The position numbers and the translations under genes were made by a program. This document shows, piece by piece, positions 16,669-24,692 of a stretch of 64,000 nt of DNA. Every line of letters starts with the position of its first letter. The stretch's first letter is position 1. Location of the stretch: NCBI GenBank assembly GCA_046350055.1, contig JAXMBC010000001.1, positions 3,162,001 to 3,226,000 of the forward strand, written 5' to 3'. The notes beneath the pieces are model-generated. The model searched no databases, was not told the DNA's origin, and was given only the letters and a program-made list of their open reading frames with translations. Origin of the DNA: JAEUIE01 sp046350055 (GTDB lineage: Bacteria; Planctomycetota; Planctomycetia; Gemmatales; HRBIN36).

Positions 16669-18930
16669 ATGAACGCTGTTCGGTGGTACTCTGGAATGGC
16701 GATTGCCTGGGCGTTTCTGCTGGGATGCCTGCCGATCGTCAAAGCACAAGAGGTTGGTCTACCGGCCCCCCGTCTCCTGACAACCATGCCCATGGGTGGC
16801 AAAGTCGGCACTGAATTCGAGGTCGTTATTACCGGTGAACATCTCGATGATGCTGGCGATCTGATCTTTTCCGACCGTCGTATCACCGCTAAGCCCAAAC
16901 TCGATACAGCAGGAACACCGATTGCCAACCGCTACACGGTTACCATTGCGGGAAATTGTCCTGTCGGCCTGTATGAAGCTCGTGTCATGACTCGACTGGG
17001 TATTTCATCCTCCCGCATTTTTACTGTGGGCACCCTCAGCGAAGTCATGCAGATATCATCCAACAGAACCCTGGCTACTGCACAGAAACTCCAATTGAAT
17101 ACCGTCTGTAACGGGGCCACTGCCGACCGCTCCATTGATTACTACACCTTTCAAGCCAGAAAGGACCAGCGGCTCGTGGTGGACTGTGCCACTAATGGCA
17201 TCGATTCCAAGCTGCACGCAACAGTCATCATTGGCGATGCATCGGGTCGGGATCTATTAGTTGAACGTCGGGGAGGCGTGATCGACTTCAAAGTTCCTGA
17301 CGATGGTACCTATATCATCAAGATTCACGAACTGACCTTTAAGGGTGGACCTGCCTTCTACTATCGGCTGGGCTTGTGGGAACAGCCACATGGCATTGCA
17401 ATTGTCAGACAGCCTTCAACGAAACCAGTCCATGCATTTTCCTGGCCACCGACGGGCATACCAGAAAAAGCACAACACATGGAGTCAGAACCTAATAACG
17501 ACGGTGCACATGCCCAGCGGATTAACCTGCCTTGTGATATCATGGGCCGGTTCTACCCGGCTGCAGATGTTGATGTATATGAGTTTACAGCGAAGAAGGG
17601 GGAAGAGTGGTGGATCGAAGTTGCTTCCGAACGATTAGGATTGCGCACTGATCCAGCATTAGTCATCCAGCAGGTAGTCCAGGGCGAGAAAGGCACAACC
17701 AGGTTGATCGATATGCTCGAACTGAGCGACATCCCCAGCCCGGTGAAAGTTTCAAGCAACGGGTATGCCTATGATGGGCCACCCTACAACGCGGGCACCT
17801 CGGACCTTCTCGGTAAACTAGTGATCAAGGAAGATGGCCTGTATCGCCTGCAATTGACTGATTTATTCGGAGGCACCCGAAGTGAACCCGCCAACAGTTA
17901 TCGACTGGTGATCCGCAAGGCTTCACCTGATTTTGCACTGGTAGCCTGGGCGCTGCACATGGAACTTCGCAATGGTGACCGCAACGCTTTGTCCAAGCCC
18001 CTTGCCTTGCGAGGTGGTGCGACGATGGCTCTTGAAGTCGTCGCATTCCGACGTGATGGCTTTGATGGTGAGATTGAACTCACCATGGAAAATCTCCCCA
18101 AAGGTGTGATAGCCCACGGATTGAAGATTCCTACCGGACAGTCGCGTGGCATGATGCTGATTACCGCCCAGAAGGATGCACCTCGAGGTTATTCCAATGC
18201 CACCTTTGCAGGACATGCGACGATAGCTGGTAAATCAGTGACTCGACCCTGTCATCTGGCTTCGTTCTCATGGCCGATCCCCGATTCATGGAGCGAGATT
18301 CCCAGCCCACGGCTGCTTGCTGATGTACCAGTTTCCGTGAGTGGCACCGATGTCGCTCCACTCGCTATCACTGCCAGGACTCCAGTGATGGAAGCGACAG
18401 TCGGCCAGAAACTTACGATTCCGCTGGTTCATCATCGAACCAGTGACTTCTCCGGCGACACGATCCAGATGAAAGTAATTGGCACTGGATTCGAGAAAGC
18501 TCCAGCCTTCGATTTGCCTGTTAAAGCAGATAGTTCGCAAGTCGTATTTGACCTGAAAGCCTTGAATGTGCCACCCGGTGAATACCGAGTCTCCTTCCTT
18601 GGTGGAGGCGTAGTCAAATATCGCCATCGACCCGAGATGGTTGCGACAGTGGAAGCTGCTTCAGCAAAGAAACTGTCAGAAGTGAAAGCACTGGAGGATG
18701 AAGTGAAAAAAGTGGCAAACGATGCCCAGAAGGCTCCTGCTGCGAAAAAAGAACAGATGTCCAAGACCCTCGCTGCGGTGAATGCCCGTATGAAAGCAGC
18801 TACAGAAGCTCTGAATGCTACCAAACAACAACTGAACCAGGTAAAGCAGGCGGCACAACCCAGGGATATCGTCGATATTGTGGTATGTGAGCCTTTCACG
18901 ATTCGCATCAAGCCCGCGGAGAAGAAATAA
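16669..18930 (+). CDS. Large secreted protein with PPC-type beta domains
   Basis: 753 residues. A signal peptide ends near VKAQ, then an IPT-like beta domain, and two PPC (pre-peptidase C-terminal-like) domains that can be recognised by DYYTFQARKDQRLVVD and DVDVYEFTAKKGEEWWIEV. The C-terminal 120 residues are rich in Lys, Ala, Glu and Gln and look like a coiled coil (about 660-735). No catalytic site is seen. It lies between a DUF1549/DUF1553 and a DUF1501 gene and overlaps the latter by one base (TAATG), so the three are one operon; a structural or binding role on the cell surface is inference. Confidence 0.82.
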   Translation: MNAVRWYSGMAIAWAFLLGCLPIVKAQEVGLPAPRLLTTMPMGGKVGTEFEVVITGEHLDDAGDLIFSDRRITAKPKLDTAGTPIANRYTVTIAGNCPVGLYEARVMTRLGISSSRIFTVGTLSEVMQISSNRTLATAQKLQLNTVCNGATADRSIDYYTFQARKDQRLVVDCATNGIDSKLHATVIIGDASGRDLLVERRGGVIDFKVPDDGTYIIKIHELTFKGGPAFYYRLGLWEQPHGIAIVRQPSTKPVHAFSWPPTGIPEKAQHMESEPNNDGAHAQRINLPCDIMGRFYPAADVDVYEFTAKKGEEWWIEVASERLGLRTDPALVIQQVVQGEKGTTRLIDMLELSDIPSPVKVSSNGYAYDGPPYNAGTSDLLGKLVIKEDGLYRLQLTDLFGGTRSEPANSYRLVIRKASPDFALVAWALHMELRNGDRNALSKPLALRGGATMALEVVAFRRDGFDGEIELTMENLPKGVIAHGLKIPTGQSRGMMLITAQKDAPRGYSNATFAGHATIAGKSVTRPCHLASFSWPIPDSWSEIPSPRLLADVPVSVSGTDVAPLAITARTPVMEATVGQKLTIPLVHHRTSDFSGDTIQMKVIGTGFEKAPAFDLPVKADSSQVVFDLKALNVPPGEYRVSFLGGGVVKYRHRPEMVATVEAASAKKLSEVKALEDEVKKVANDAQKAPAAKKEQMSKTLAAVNARMKAATEALNATKQQLNQVKQAAQPRDIVDIVVCEPFTIRIKPAEKK

Positions 18931-20357
18931 TGTCGCATGTTCGCAATTGCTGCGGGCCGATTCAGTTTGGTGCCACAGGACGACGGGCGTTTCTGCAGGC
19001 CGGTCTGGCAGGGTTCGCCTCGCTGAGCCTTCCCGGTATCATGAAGTTGCAAAAAGCCAGTGCAACATCGTCGGGAAATCCCAAGTCTGAAAAGAAGGCA
19101 GTCATCATGGTGTGGTTGCCTGGTGGCCTGTCACATCTCGACTCGTATGACCCCAAACCCAACGCAGGCAGTGATTATCGCGGCCCTTTCAAGCTCATTC
19201 CCACCAAAGTCCCAGGCATGCAGTTCACGGAACTGATGCCTCGTCAGGCAGCCATAGCTGACAAACTGGTGGTCTTAAGATCAATGCGACAGACTGCGGG
19301 TGGCCATCCCGCTGGTTCCATGCAATTGCTTTCGGGGGACCCCGATACTCGTGATAAGCCCAAGCCGAAATACCCCGACTGGATGACGGTTGCGAACTAC
19401 ATGCTAGCCCAGCAAGGCCCCCGACAAAATCCTTTGCCCAGGTATGTCGGTCTCAATCCGCCTCTCGAATACAACGGTCCCGCTTACCTGGGAGATTCCT
19501 ATTCACCTTTCGTCGTATCAGGCGATCCTAATTCTCCGACATTTTCGGTACCCAATATCGGTCTGACCAATATCGATGAAGTCCGTCGTCTCAGCCGACG
19601 TTCCACACTGCGACAGAAACTGGACACACTGGAGCGCAGTTTCGACCATGCCCGTGAACTGGCTGCACTCGACGAATTTGAATCGCAGGCTATGACCTTG
19701 CTGACGAATCCGCAAACGAAGATCGCATTTGACCTGAGCCTGGAAGATCCCCGAACCAGAGATCGCTATGGTCGCAATGCCTGGGGGCAACAGTTACTCC
19801 TGGCACGCCGGCTGGTTGAAGCTGGTGTCGATGTGCTGACGACCAGTCTCAGTGGCCCGCTCTGTGGTCGCGTGGGCAACTGGGATGACCATGCAGTCAA
19901 TCATCATGTGTTTGATGCGATGAAATTCCGATCACCTGCCTATGATCAGGCCGTATCGGCACTGATCGAAGATATTTACCAGCGTGGTCTCGACAAACGA
20001 GTACTGGTTGTGGTGACTGGTGAATTTGGCCGCACGCCGAAGATAAGCTATGCCCCCAGCACCGGGGCGGGTGAAGCCAGTGCTCCTGCCGGTACGACAC
20101 AACCAGGTCGTGATCATTGGCCGGCTGGTTTCTCCAACATCTGGGCAGGTGGTGGGATCTCAACCGGCCGCTTCATTGGCGCCACAGATAAACGTGGCGA
20201 AAATGCCATTGACCGCGTCTGTGGCCCTGGTGATTTCCTTGCCACCATCTATCACCACCTCGGGATCGACTATGCCAAGACCTTGATCAAGGACTTCAAT
20301 GGCCGACCCACACCAATCGTAGATCATGGAAAGGCCATTCCAGAATTAATGGGATAG
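18930..20357 (+). CDS. DUF1501 family protein with Tat signal
   Basis: 475 residues with a twin-arginine signal (TGRRAFLQAG). DUF1501 motifs follow: VWLPGGLSHLDSYDPKP, VVLRSM, and near the C-terminus VVVTGEFGRTPKI and GRDHWP. The fold resembles the alkaline phosphatase/sulfatase group, but the activity of DUF1501 is not established. TAATG overlap with the PPC-domain gene. Last gene of its unit, 16 bases from the end of a convergent gene. Confidence 0.9.
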   Translation: MSHVRNCCGPIQFGATGRRAFLQAGLAGFASLSLPGIMKLQKASATSSGNPKSEKKAVIMVWLPGGLSHLDSYDPKPNAGSDYRGPFKLIPTKVPGMQFTELMPRQAAIADKLVVLRSMRQTAGGHPAGSMQLLSGDPDTRDKPKPKYPDWMTVANYMLAQQGPRQNPLPRYVGLNPPLEYNGPAYLGDSYSPFVVSGDPNSPTFSVPNIGLTNIDEVRRLSRRSTLRQKLDTLERSFDHARELAALDEFESQAMTLLTNPQTKIAFDLSLEDPRTRDRYGRNAWGQQLLLARRLVEAGVDVLTTSLSGPLCGRVGNWDDHAVNHHVFDAMKFRSPAYDQAVSALIEDIYQRGLDKRVLVVVTGEFGRTPKISYAPSTGAGEASAPAGTTQPGRDHWPAGFSNIWAGGGISTGRFIGATDKRGENAIDRVCGPGDFLATIYHHLGIDYAKTLIKDFNGRPTPIVDHGKAIPELMG

Positions 20358-20373
20358 GCTGACTGATTGCGAA

Positions 20374-21402
20374 TCAGGCGGTGGTCTTGCTGGCCAGGGA
20401 TAGCATGGAAAAGGTACGCAGCACGCCATCGGCACAGGCTACAGCAAGCTCTGCTCCGCGGGGATGCAATGTCATATCTCGAAAACTGACTCCATGCGTG
20501 ACTGTGTGGAAGCTGGAGGGCTGATCAGGCTTCCAGTACCAGATCTGTCCGCCATTTCCGCCGCCAGCTCCGACAATGTAACCATCAGGATGAAACGCGA
20601 CACCCCATGCAGTACCCTGGAAGGCTGCAGCGGGCTTGAGTTGCTGCTGAGCTTTACCTGAAGCCCAATCGAAGAGCACTACCTGGGGGTTGCCCACGCC
20701 GGCAAAGGCATTGGAGACATTAGTGATGCCTCCACAGGCCAACTGTGTACCAGCTGAATTGAATGCCATACTACGAACGCCACCGATATCGGCCATGAAA
20801 CCGCCATCATACTTGTAGAGTACTTTCGCATCGAGCTCGCGAACTAAAGTGCCTTGTTGCCAATTCCAGTCGATCACTTTACCTTTGAGATCAGCGGAGA
20901 CCAGCCGGGTTTCTCTCGGGTGAAACGCTACGTTGTAGACATGATAGTCGTGCCCTTGCAGTGTCTTGAGATGCCTGCCCTCAGGCAGCGACCAGAGTTT
21001 GACCTGGAGATCATTCCCGCAGGAGGCCAGCGTCTGTCCATCGGAACTGACCGCCAGGGCACGAATCCAGCCATCGTGAGCGTCGATGATTTTCACTGGC
21101 TTGGGTGCATCGTCCTGGCAGTTCCACAACCGAATGACACCATGATAGTCTGCACTGACAAACTGTTGATGCGTCATCGAAAACGCTAGTGATCTCACCC
21201 AGCTCTGATGACCTGCCAGCCTGGTGATCGTGCTATCGAGGACGTGAACGCGGTGGATCGAATTGTCCTGGGTACTGCTGAAGAGATACTTGCCTGTGGG
21301 ATCATAACGACAGGCAAGAAGCGGACTTCCCAGCTTGATCTCTTTCCAGAGCCTGGTTTTGGTCGGATCGATCTTCAAATGAAAGCGAAAGCAGGGGCCC
21401 AT
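20374..21402 (-). CDS. WD40 repeat protein
   Basis: 342 residues with no signal peptide. About seven WD40 blades, for example LAGHQSWVRSLAFS, IDAHDGWIRALAVSSDG, LQGHDYHVYNVAFHP, GVAFHPDGYIVGAGG, which would make one closed propeller. It starts 2 bases after the stop of the DUF1501 gene on the same strand, so it is the third gene of a DUF1549-DUF1501-WD40 unit. Probably a cytoplasmic scaffold; a partner cannot be named. Confidence 0.85.
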   Translation of the reverse strand: MGPCFRFHLKIDPTKTRLWKEIKLGSPLLACRYDPTGKYLFSSTQDNSIHRVHVLDSTITRLAGHQSWVRSLAFSMTHQQFVSADYHGVIRLWNCQDDAPKPVKIIDAHDGWIRALAVSSDGQTLASCGNDLQVKLWSLPEGRHLKTLQGHDYHVYNVAFHPRETRLVSADLKGKVIDWNWQQGTLVRELDAKVLYKYDGGFMADIGGVRSMAFNSAGTQLACGGITNVSNAFAGVGNPQVVLFDWASGKAQQQLKPAAAFQGTAWGVAFHPDGYIVGAGGGNGGQIWYWKPDQPSSFHTVTHGVSFRDMTLHPRGAELAVACADGVLRTFSMLSLASKTTA

Positions 21403-21404
21403 GA

Positions 21405-22691
21405 TTAAGCCAGAAGTTCCTTGATGGCGCTGGCTTTGGGATCAGCCAGCGGAATGGGGCGTTCATCGGGAGTGTGAAGGTTTTTCGCAGGGTTCAGTCC
21501 AAGTGCCCGGTAGTACGTATGGAAGAGATGCCCACCATTGACTTCACGGTCTACCACGGCAGTACCGTTGGCATTGGTCTTGCCCGTCACTGCACCGGCC
21601 TTGATACCACAACCACCAAGGGCTACAGACCAGGCCTTGGACCAGTGATCACGACCATACAGGTGATTGATTCTGGGAGTGCGGCCAAACTCGGACATCA
21701 CGATCACCAGCGTGCTGGACCAGAGGCCACGATCCACCAGATCCTCGATAAGAGTCGCGAAACTGCGATCAAACTCGCCAAGCTGTTCGATGTGGAAGTC
21801 GAAATTCTCGTGATGGGTGTCGTAATTGGAGTGGGTTACTTTAACAAAGGTGGCACCGTGTTCGAGAAGTCGGCGGGCCATCAGGCAATGCCTGCCAAAG
21901 TCGTGAGAACCATAGCGGTCTGCCAGCCGGGGGTCTTCCTTGCTGGTATCGAAGATGTGTGCCTGCTTCATGAACTGTTCTGCCTGATCGAACGAAGCAG
22001 TATAGGCTTCAGTCTGGGCGGAACGTCGGGACTGCTGGAATCGCTGATTAAGTTGCAGGCGAAACTGTTCGCGCTGTTGATCCATATCCTTGTTGAGGTT
22101 CTTCGGTGCATAGAGATTGGGCGGAGGCTGACCGTTGGCAAGTGTTACCGAAGCAAAGCGTGGACCGAGGAAGGCAGCATCCGCCTTGCCAAAGCTGCTA
22201 CCGCCTGACGGGGTAATATGGAGGTACCCGGGCAGGCTGCTTTGAGCAGGGCTCAGCATTTTGGAAGCTACGGAGCCGAGGTGAGGATAATCAAAGGCAG
22301 GCTCCTTACGCCGTCCCGTATGCATGATGTAATCACCCTTGCCATGGTCATCTTCAGCGGTGTTGAGACCACGCACCAGGGCAAGACGGTGCATTTGTCT
22401 GACAGTGTAAGGCAACAGTTCACAGATGTGGATGCCGGGGACTGAGGTCTTGATGGCACGGAATGGGCCGCCTGTGTCGGTACCTGGTTTGGGATCCCAG
22501 GTTTCCAGCTGGCTGACACCTCCAGCCAGGTTGATGACGAGCACCCGCTTTTGCGATTGCTGGAGCGATTGCGCCGATACGGCTGTGTTCATCCCGGCGA
22601 AACCGATGACGCCAGCAGCCGCGCCCCAGAGAAATGCACGACGTGAATGCTGATGTTCCAGCGTGCCACAGTGATAAGTGCAAGATTGCAT
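21405..22691 (-). CDS. DUF1501 family protein with Tat signal
   Basis: 428 residues. Tat motif SRRAFLWGAAAG near residue 17, signal end at VSAQS. Core motifs VINLAGGVSQLETWDPKP, LVRGLNTAEDDHGKGDY, VIVMSEFGRTPRINHLYGRDHW. Second gene of a minus-strand unit: 27 bases after the DUF1549/DUF1553 gene and 2 bases before the WD40 gene. Shorter than the other DUF1501 proteins of this window. Function unknown. Confidence 0.9.
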   Translation of the reverse strand: MQSCTYHCGTLEHQHSRRAFLWGAAAGVIGFAGMNTAVSAQSLQQSQKRVLVINLAGGVSQLETWDPKPGTDTGGPFRAIKTSVPGIHICELLPYTVRQMHRLALVRGLNTAEDDHGKGDYIMHTGRRKEPAFDYPHLGSVASKMLSPAQSSLPGYLHITPSGGSSFGKADAAFLGPRFASVTLANGQPPPNLYAPKNLNKDMDQQREQFRLQLNQRFQQSRRSAQTEAYTASFDQAEQFMKQAHIFDTSKEDPRLADRYGSHDFGRHCLMARRLLEHGATFVKVTHSNYDTHHENFDFHIEQLGEFDRSFATLIEDLVDRGLWSSTLVIVMSEFGRTPRINHLYGRDHWSKAWSVALGGCGIKAGAVTGKTNANGTAVVDREVNGGHLFHTYYRALGLNPAKNLHTPDERPIPLADPKASAIKELLA

Positions 22692-22718
22692 CAGGTTCTC
22701 TTATCCTGCCGGGTGGTA

Positions 22719-24350
22719 TTAATGGTTAAAGCGAAACTCGATAGAGGTCAATAAGGACCAGGCAAGCTCGCAGAGCGTGGTTTGTCGTTGACCTGCATCT
22801 GCAGTCTGCAGCAACTTGTTGACTTCGGCTCTCTCTTCCGGGTAGGGGAGACGAGTCAGGATGGAGAGGAAGAGCTCATCGACAAGCTGGGCATTATCCT
22901 TGAGCCTGGTAAGGCGGTCCATCAGGTTGCCATTTCGCGTAGAGAGCCAGCTACGAATCTGGGTTCCATTTTTGAGAAAGAGTGACTGCTCCAATGTTGC
23001 CAGGAATGTCTGCCCTTCGGGTTCGCCAGGCCGTGTTCCAAAGGTGCTGACAAAGGATGGAACATGAGGAATGAGCTTTGCGTATAGTGTGGCCTCGCTG
23101 TATTTGTTGCCTAAGACGGTGCGTTCTGAATCGGCGTGTCCGGTCGCCTGCATCATGGCGAAGGCTAATTGTTCGGGAGAAAGTGGCTTCAGTGGTGCAA
23201 CCACCCATTTCGTCGGATCGATTTCCTTCAGCCTGGAAGGCACTTCACTGGTACGCTGGTAAGTCTGGCTCAAGGTCAGCTCACGCAACAACCAACGCAA
23301 GTTATACTGATGTGCGATGAATTCATGAGTCAGCAGGTCGAGAATAGCTGGATGAGAGGGAGGGTTTTCACTGCTATCGAGATCGAGAGGATGGATGAGG
23401 CCACGCCCCATCAACATCGCCCAGAAGCGGTTCACCGTGGCACGGGCAAAAGCCTGGTTGTTTTTCGAGGTGAGAATGGGAGCCAGCTGAGCACGGCGGC
23501 TGAAGACTGGCTGAGGCTTCTCCCCTTTCTTAGGCGGTACCTTGTACTCTTTCCCCTTTTCGAAAGCAGGCTCCTTGATGGGTGCCAGGCTGATCAATCG
23601 GGGTCTGGTCGTTTTGACCTTCTTGTCCTTGTCAAAGACATCCTGGAAAGAGACTTCACCCTCTGCTTTCTCAGCAAGTACACCTTTCTTGTCTTCCGCA
23701 TTGGGAAACAAAGTCGTGCGGTTGAAGAATGCTGCCAGGCCATAGAAATGTTCCTGCTTGTAATCGCTGACCAGAGGATGGTCATGACATTGAGCGCATT
23801 GCAAGTTGCGACCGAAGAACAGTCTGCTGACATCACGAGTGATCTGGTTGACCTCACCATCGCGATCGAGCAGGAACTTGCTGGCGGCACGAGTCTTCGG
23901 ATCGCTGCCATCAGCTGAGAGGATTTCGCGTATTAATTGGTCCCATGGTTGGTTTTCAGCGAATGCCAGGCGGAGATATTCTCGCCATTCAGAACTGGAA
24001 ACGCGTTGGTCGGGTCGTCTATCCATGAGCATGACATCAACTACATGCGACAGATGCCTGGCATGTTCTGGTCGTGCAAGGAGCTGATCAATCAACTTGA
24101 CGCGTTTGACTTGTGAAGTATCACTTAGAAACGCACGGGCTTCCAGAGCGGTGGGAATGGTGCCAAGAAGATCAAGATAGATTCGCCTCAGAAATTCGGC
24201 ATCTGAGGAAGCAGCGACAAGTGGCAGTTGATCCTTGGGAGTGCTCTGGAGGATAAGTGCATCGATTCGAGGGTAAACTGGTTCAGCGAGCTTCTGTGCT
24301 TCAGTCAGCGAAGCCAGCCCCAATGCTAAATGGAAACAGACCAGAAACAT
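22719..24350 (-). CDS. DUF1549/DUF1553 protein, short form
   Basis: 543 residues, signal peptide at the N-terminus (MFLVCFHLALGLASLTEA). DUF1549 with FLRRIYLDLLGTIPTALEA and the cytochrome-like CAQCHDHP near residue 182, then DUF1553 (NNQAFARATVNRFWAMLMGRGL) to the usual end SIEFRFNH. It lacks the N-terminal PSCyt1 or Ig-like segment of its relatives. The Lys-rich linker (about 235-290) is unusual. First gene of the minus-strand unit; divergent from 24693. Confidence 0.88.
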   Translation of the reverse strand: MFLVCFHLALGLASLTEAQKLAEPVYPRIDALILQSTPKDQLPLVAASSDAEFLRRIYLDLLGTIPTALEARAFLSDTSQVKRVKLIDQLLARPEHARHLSHVVDVMLMDRRPDQRVSSSEWREYLRLAFAENQPWDQLIREILSADGSDPKTRAASKFLLDRDGEVNQITRDVSRLFFGRNLQCAQCHDHPLVSDYKQEHFYGLAAFFNRTTLFPNAEDKKGVLAEKAEGEVSFQDVFDKDKKVKTTRPRLISLAPIKEPAFEKGKEYKVPPKKGEKPQPVFSRRAQLAPILTSKNNQAFARATVNRFWAMLMGRGLIHPLDLDSSENPPSHPAILDLLTHEFIAHQYNLRWLLRELTLSQTYQRTSEVPSRLKEIDPTKWVVAPLKPLSPEQLAFAMMQATGHADSERTVLGNKYSEATLYAKLIPHVPSFVSTFGTRPGEPEGQTFLATLEQSLFLKNGTQIRSWLSTRNGNLMDRLTRLKDNAQLVDELFLSILTRLPYPEERAEVNKLLQTADAGQRQTTLCELAWSLLTSIEFRFNH

Positions 24351-24692
24351 GGGAAATTCCAGGCAGACAAGGAGGGGAGAGTCAGGCAGTACGTGGCACC
24401 AGTGGAACCTTCAGGAAATAGGTTCGCCCCTGGCGCGGTGAGTATGTATAGCCTTGCCTTACCGAAGGTGAATGTCAAGGCGAAAACATCGATGATTTGT
24501 TGAAGATCATGCTGCAGCCCGGGCTATGGTCATTGCGGAAAGAACTGCACCAAGTCGTATAAAGGCGTTTCTCCAATAAAGTGTCGATTCCTGTTAAGCA
24601 AATTGCAACGTCATGACAATCCAGGTATGATAACTACACCTGCCTTGTGCTTGCCGATGATTGCCCTCCCGCCTCTTCCTTGCATTATCCGC
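24351..24692. other. Divergent intergenic region
   Basis: About 340 bases between two divergent DUF1549/DUF1553 genes. A 6-base inverted repeat (GCCTTG 24451-24456, CAAGGC 24476-24481) is present. I see no convincing -35/-10 pair, RNA gene or conserved reading frame. In-frame start codons of the right-hand gene exist at 24603, 24627 and 24657, so part of this stretch might be coding. Confidence 0.5.

Noticed and set aside
21474..22208. 244-codon plus-strand frame opposite a DUF1501 gene
   Set aside because: Shadow frame; the DUF1501 motifs on the minus strand are clear.
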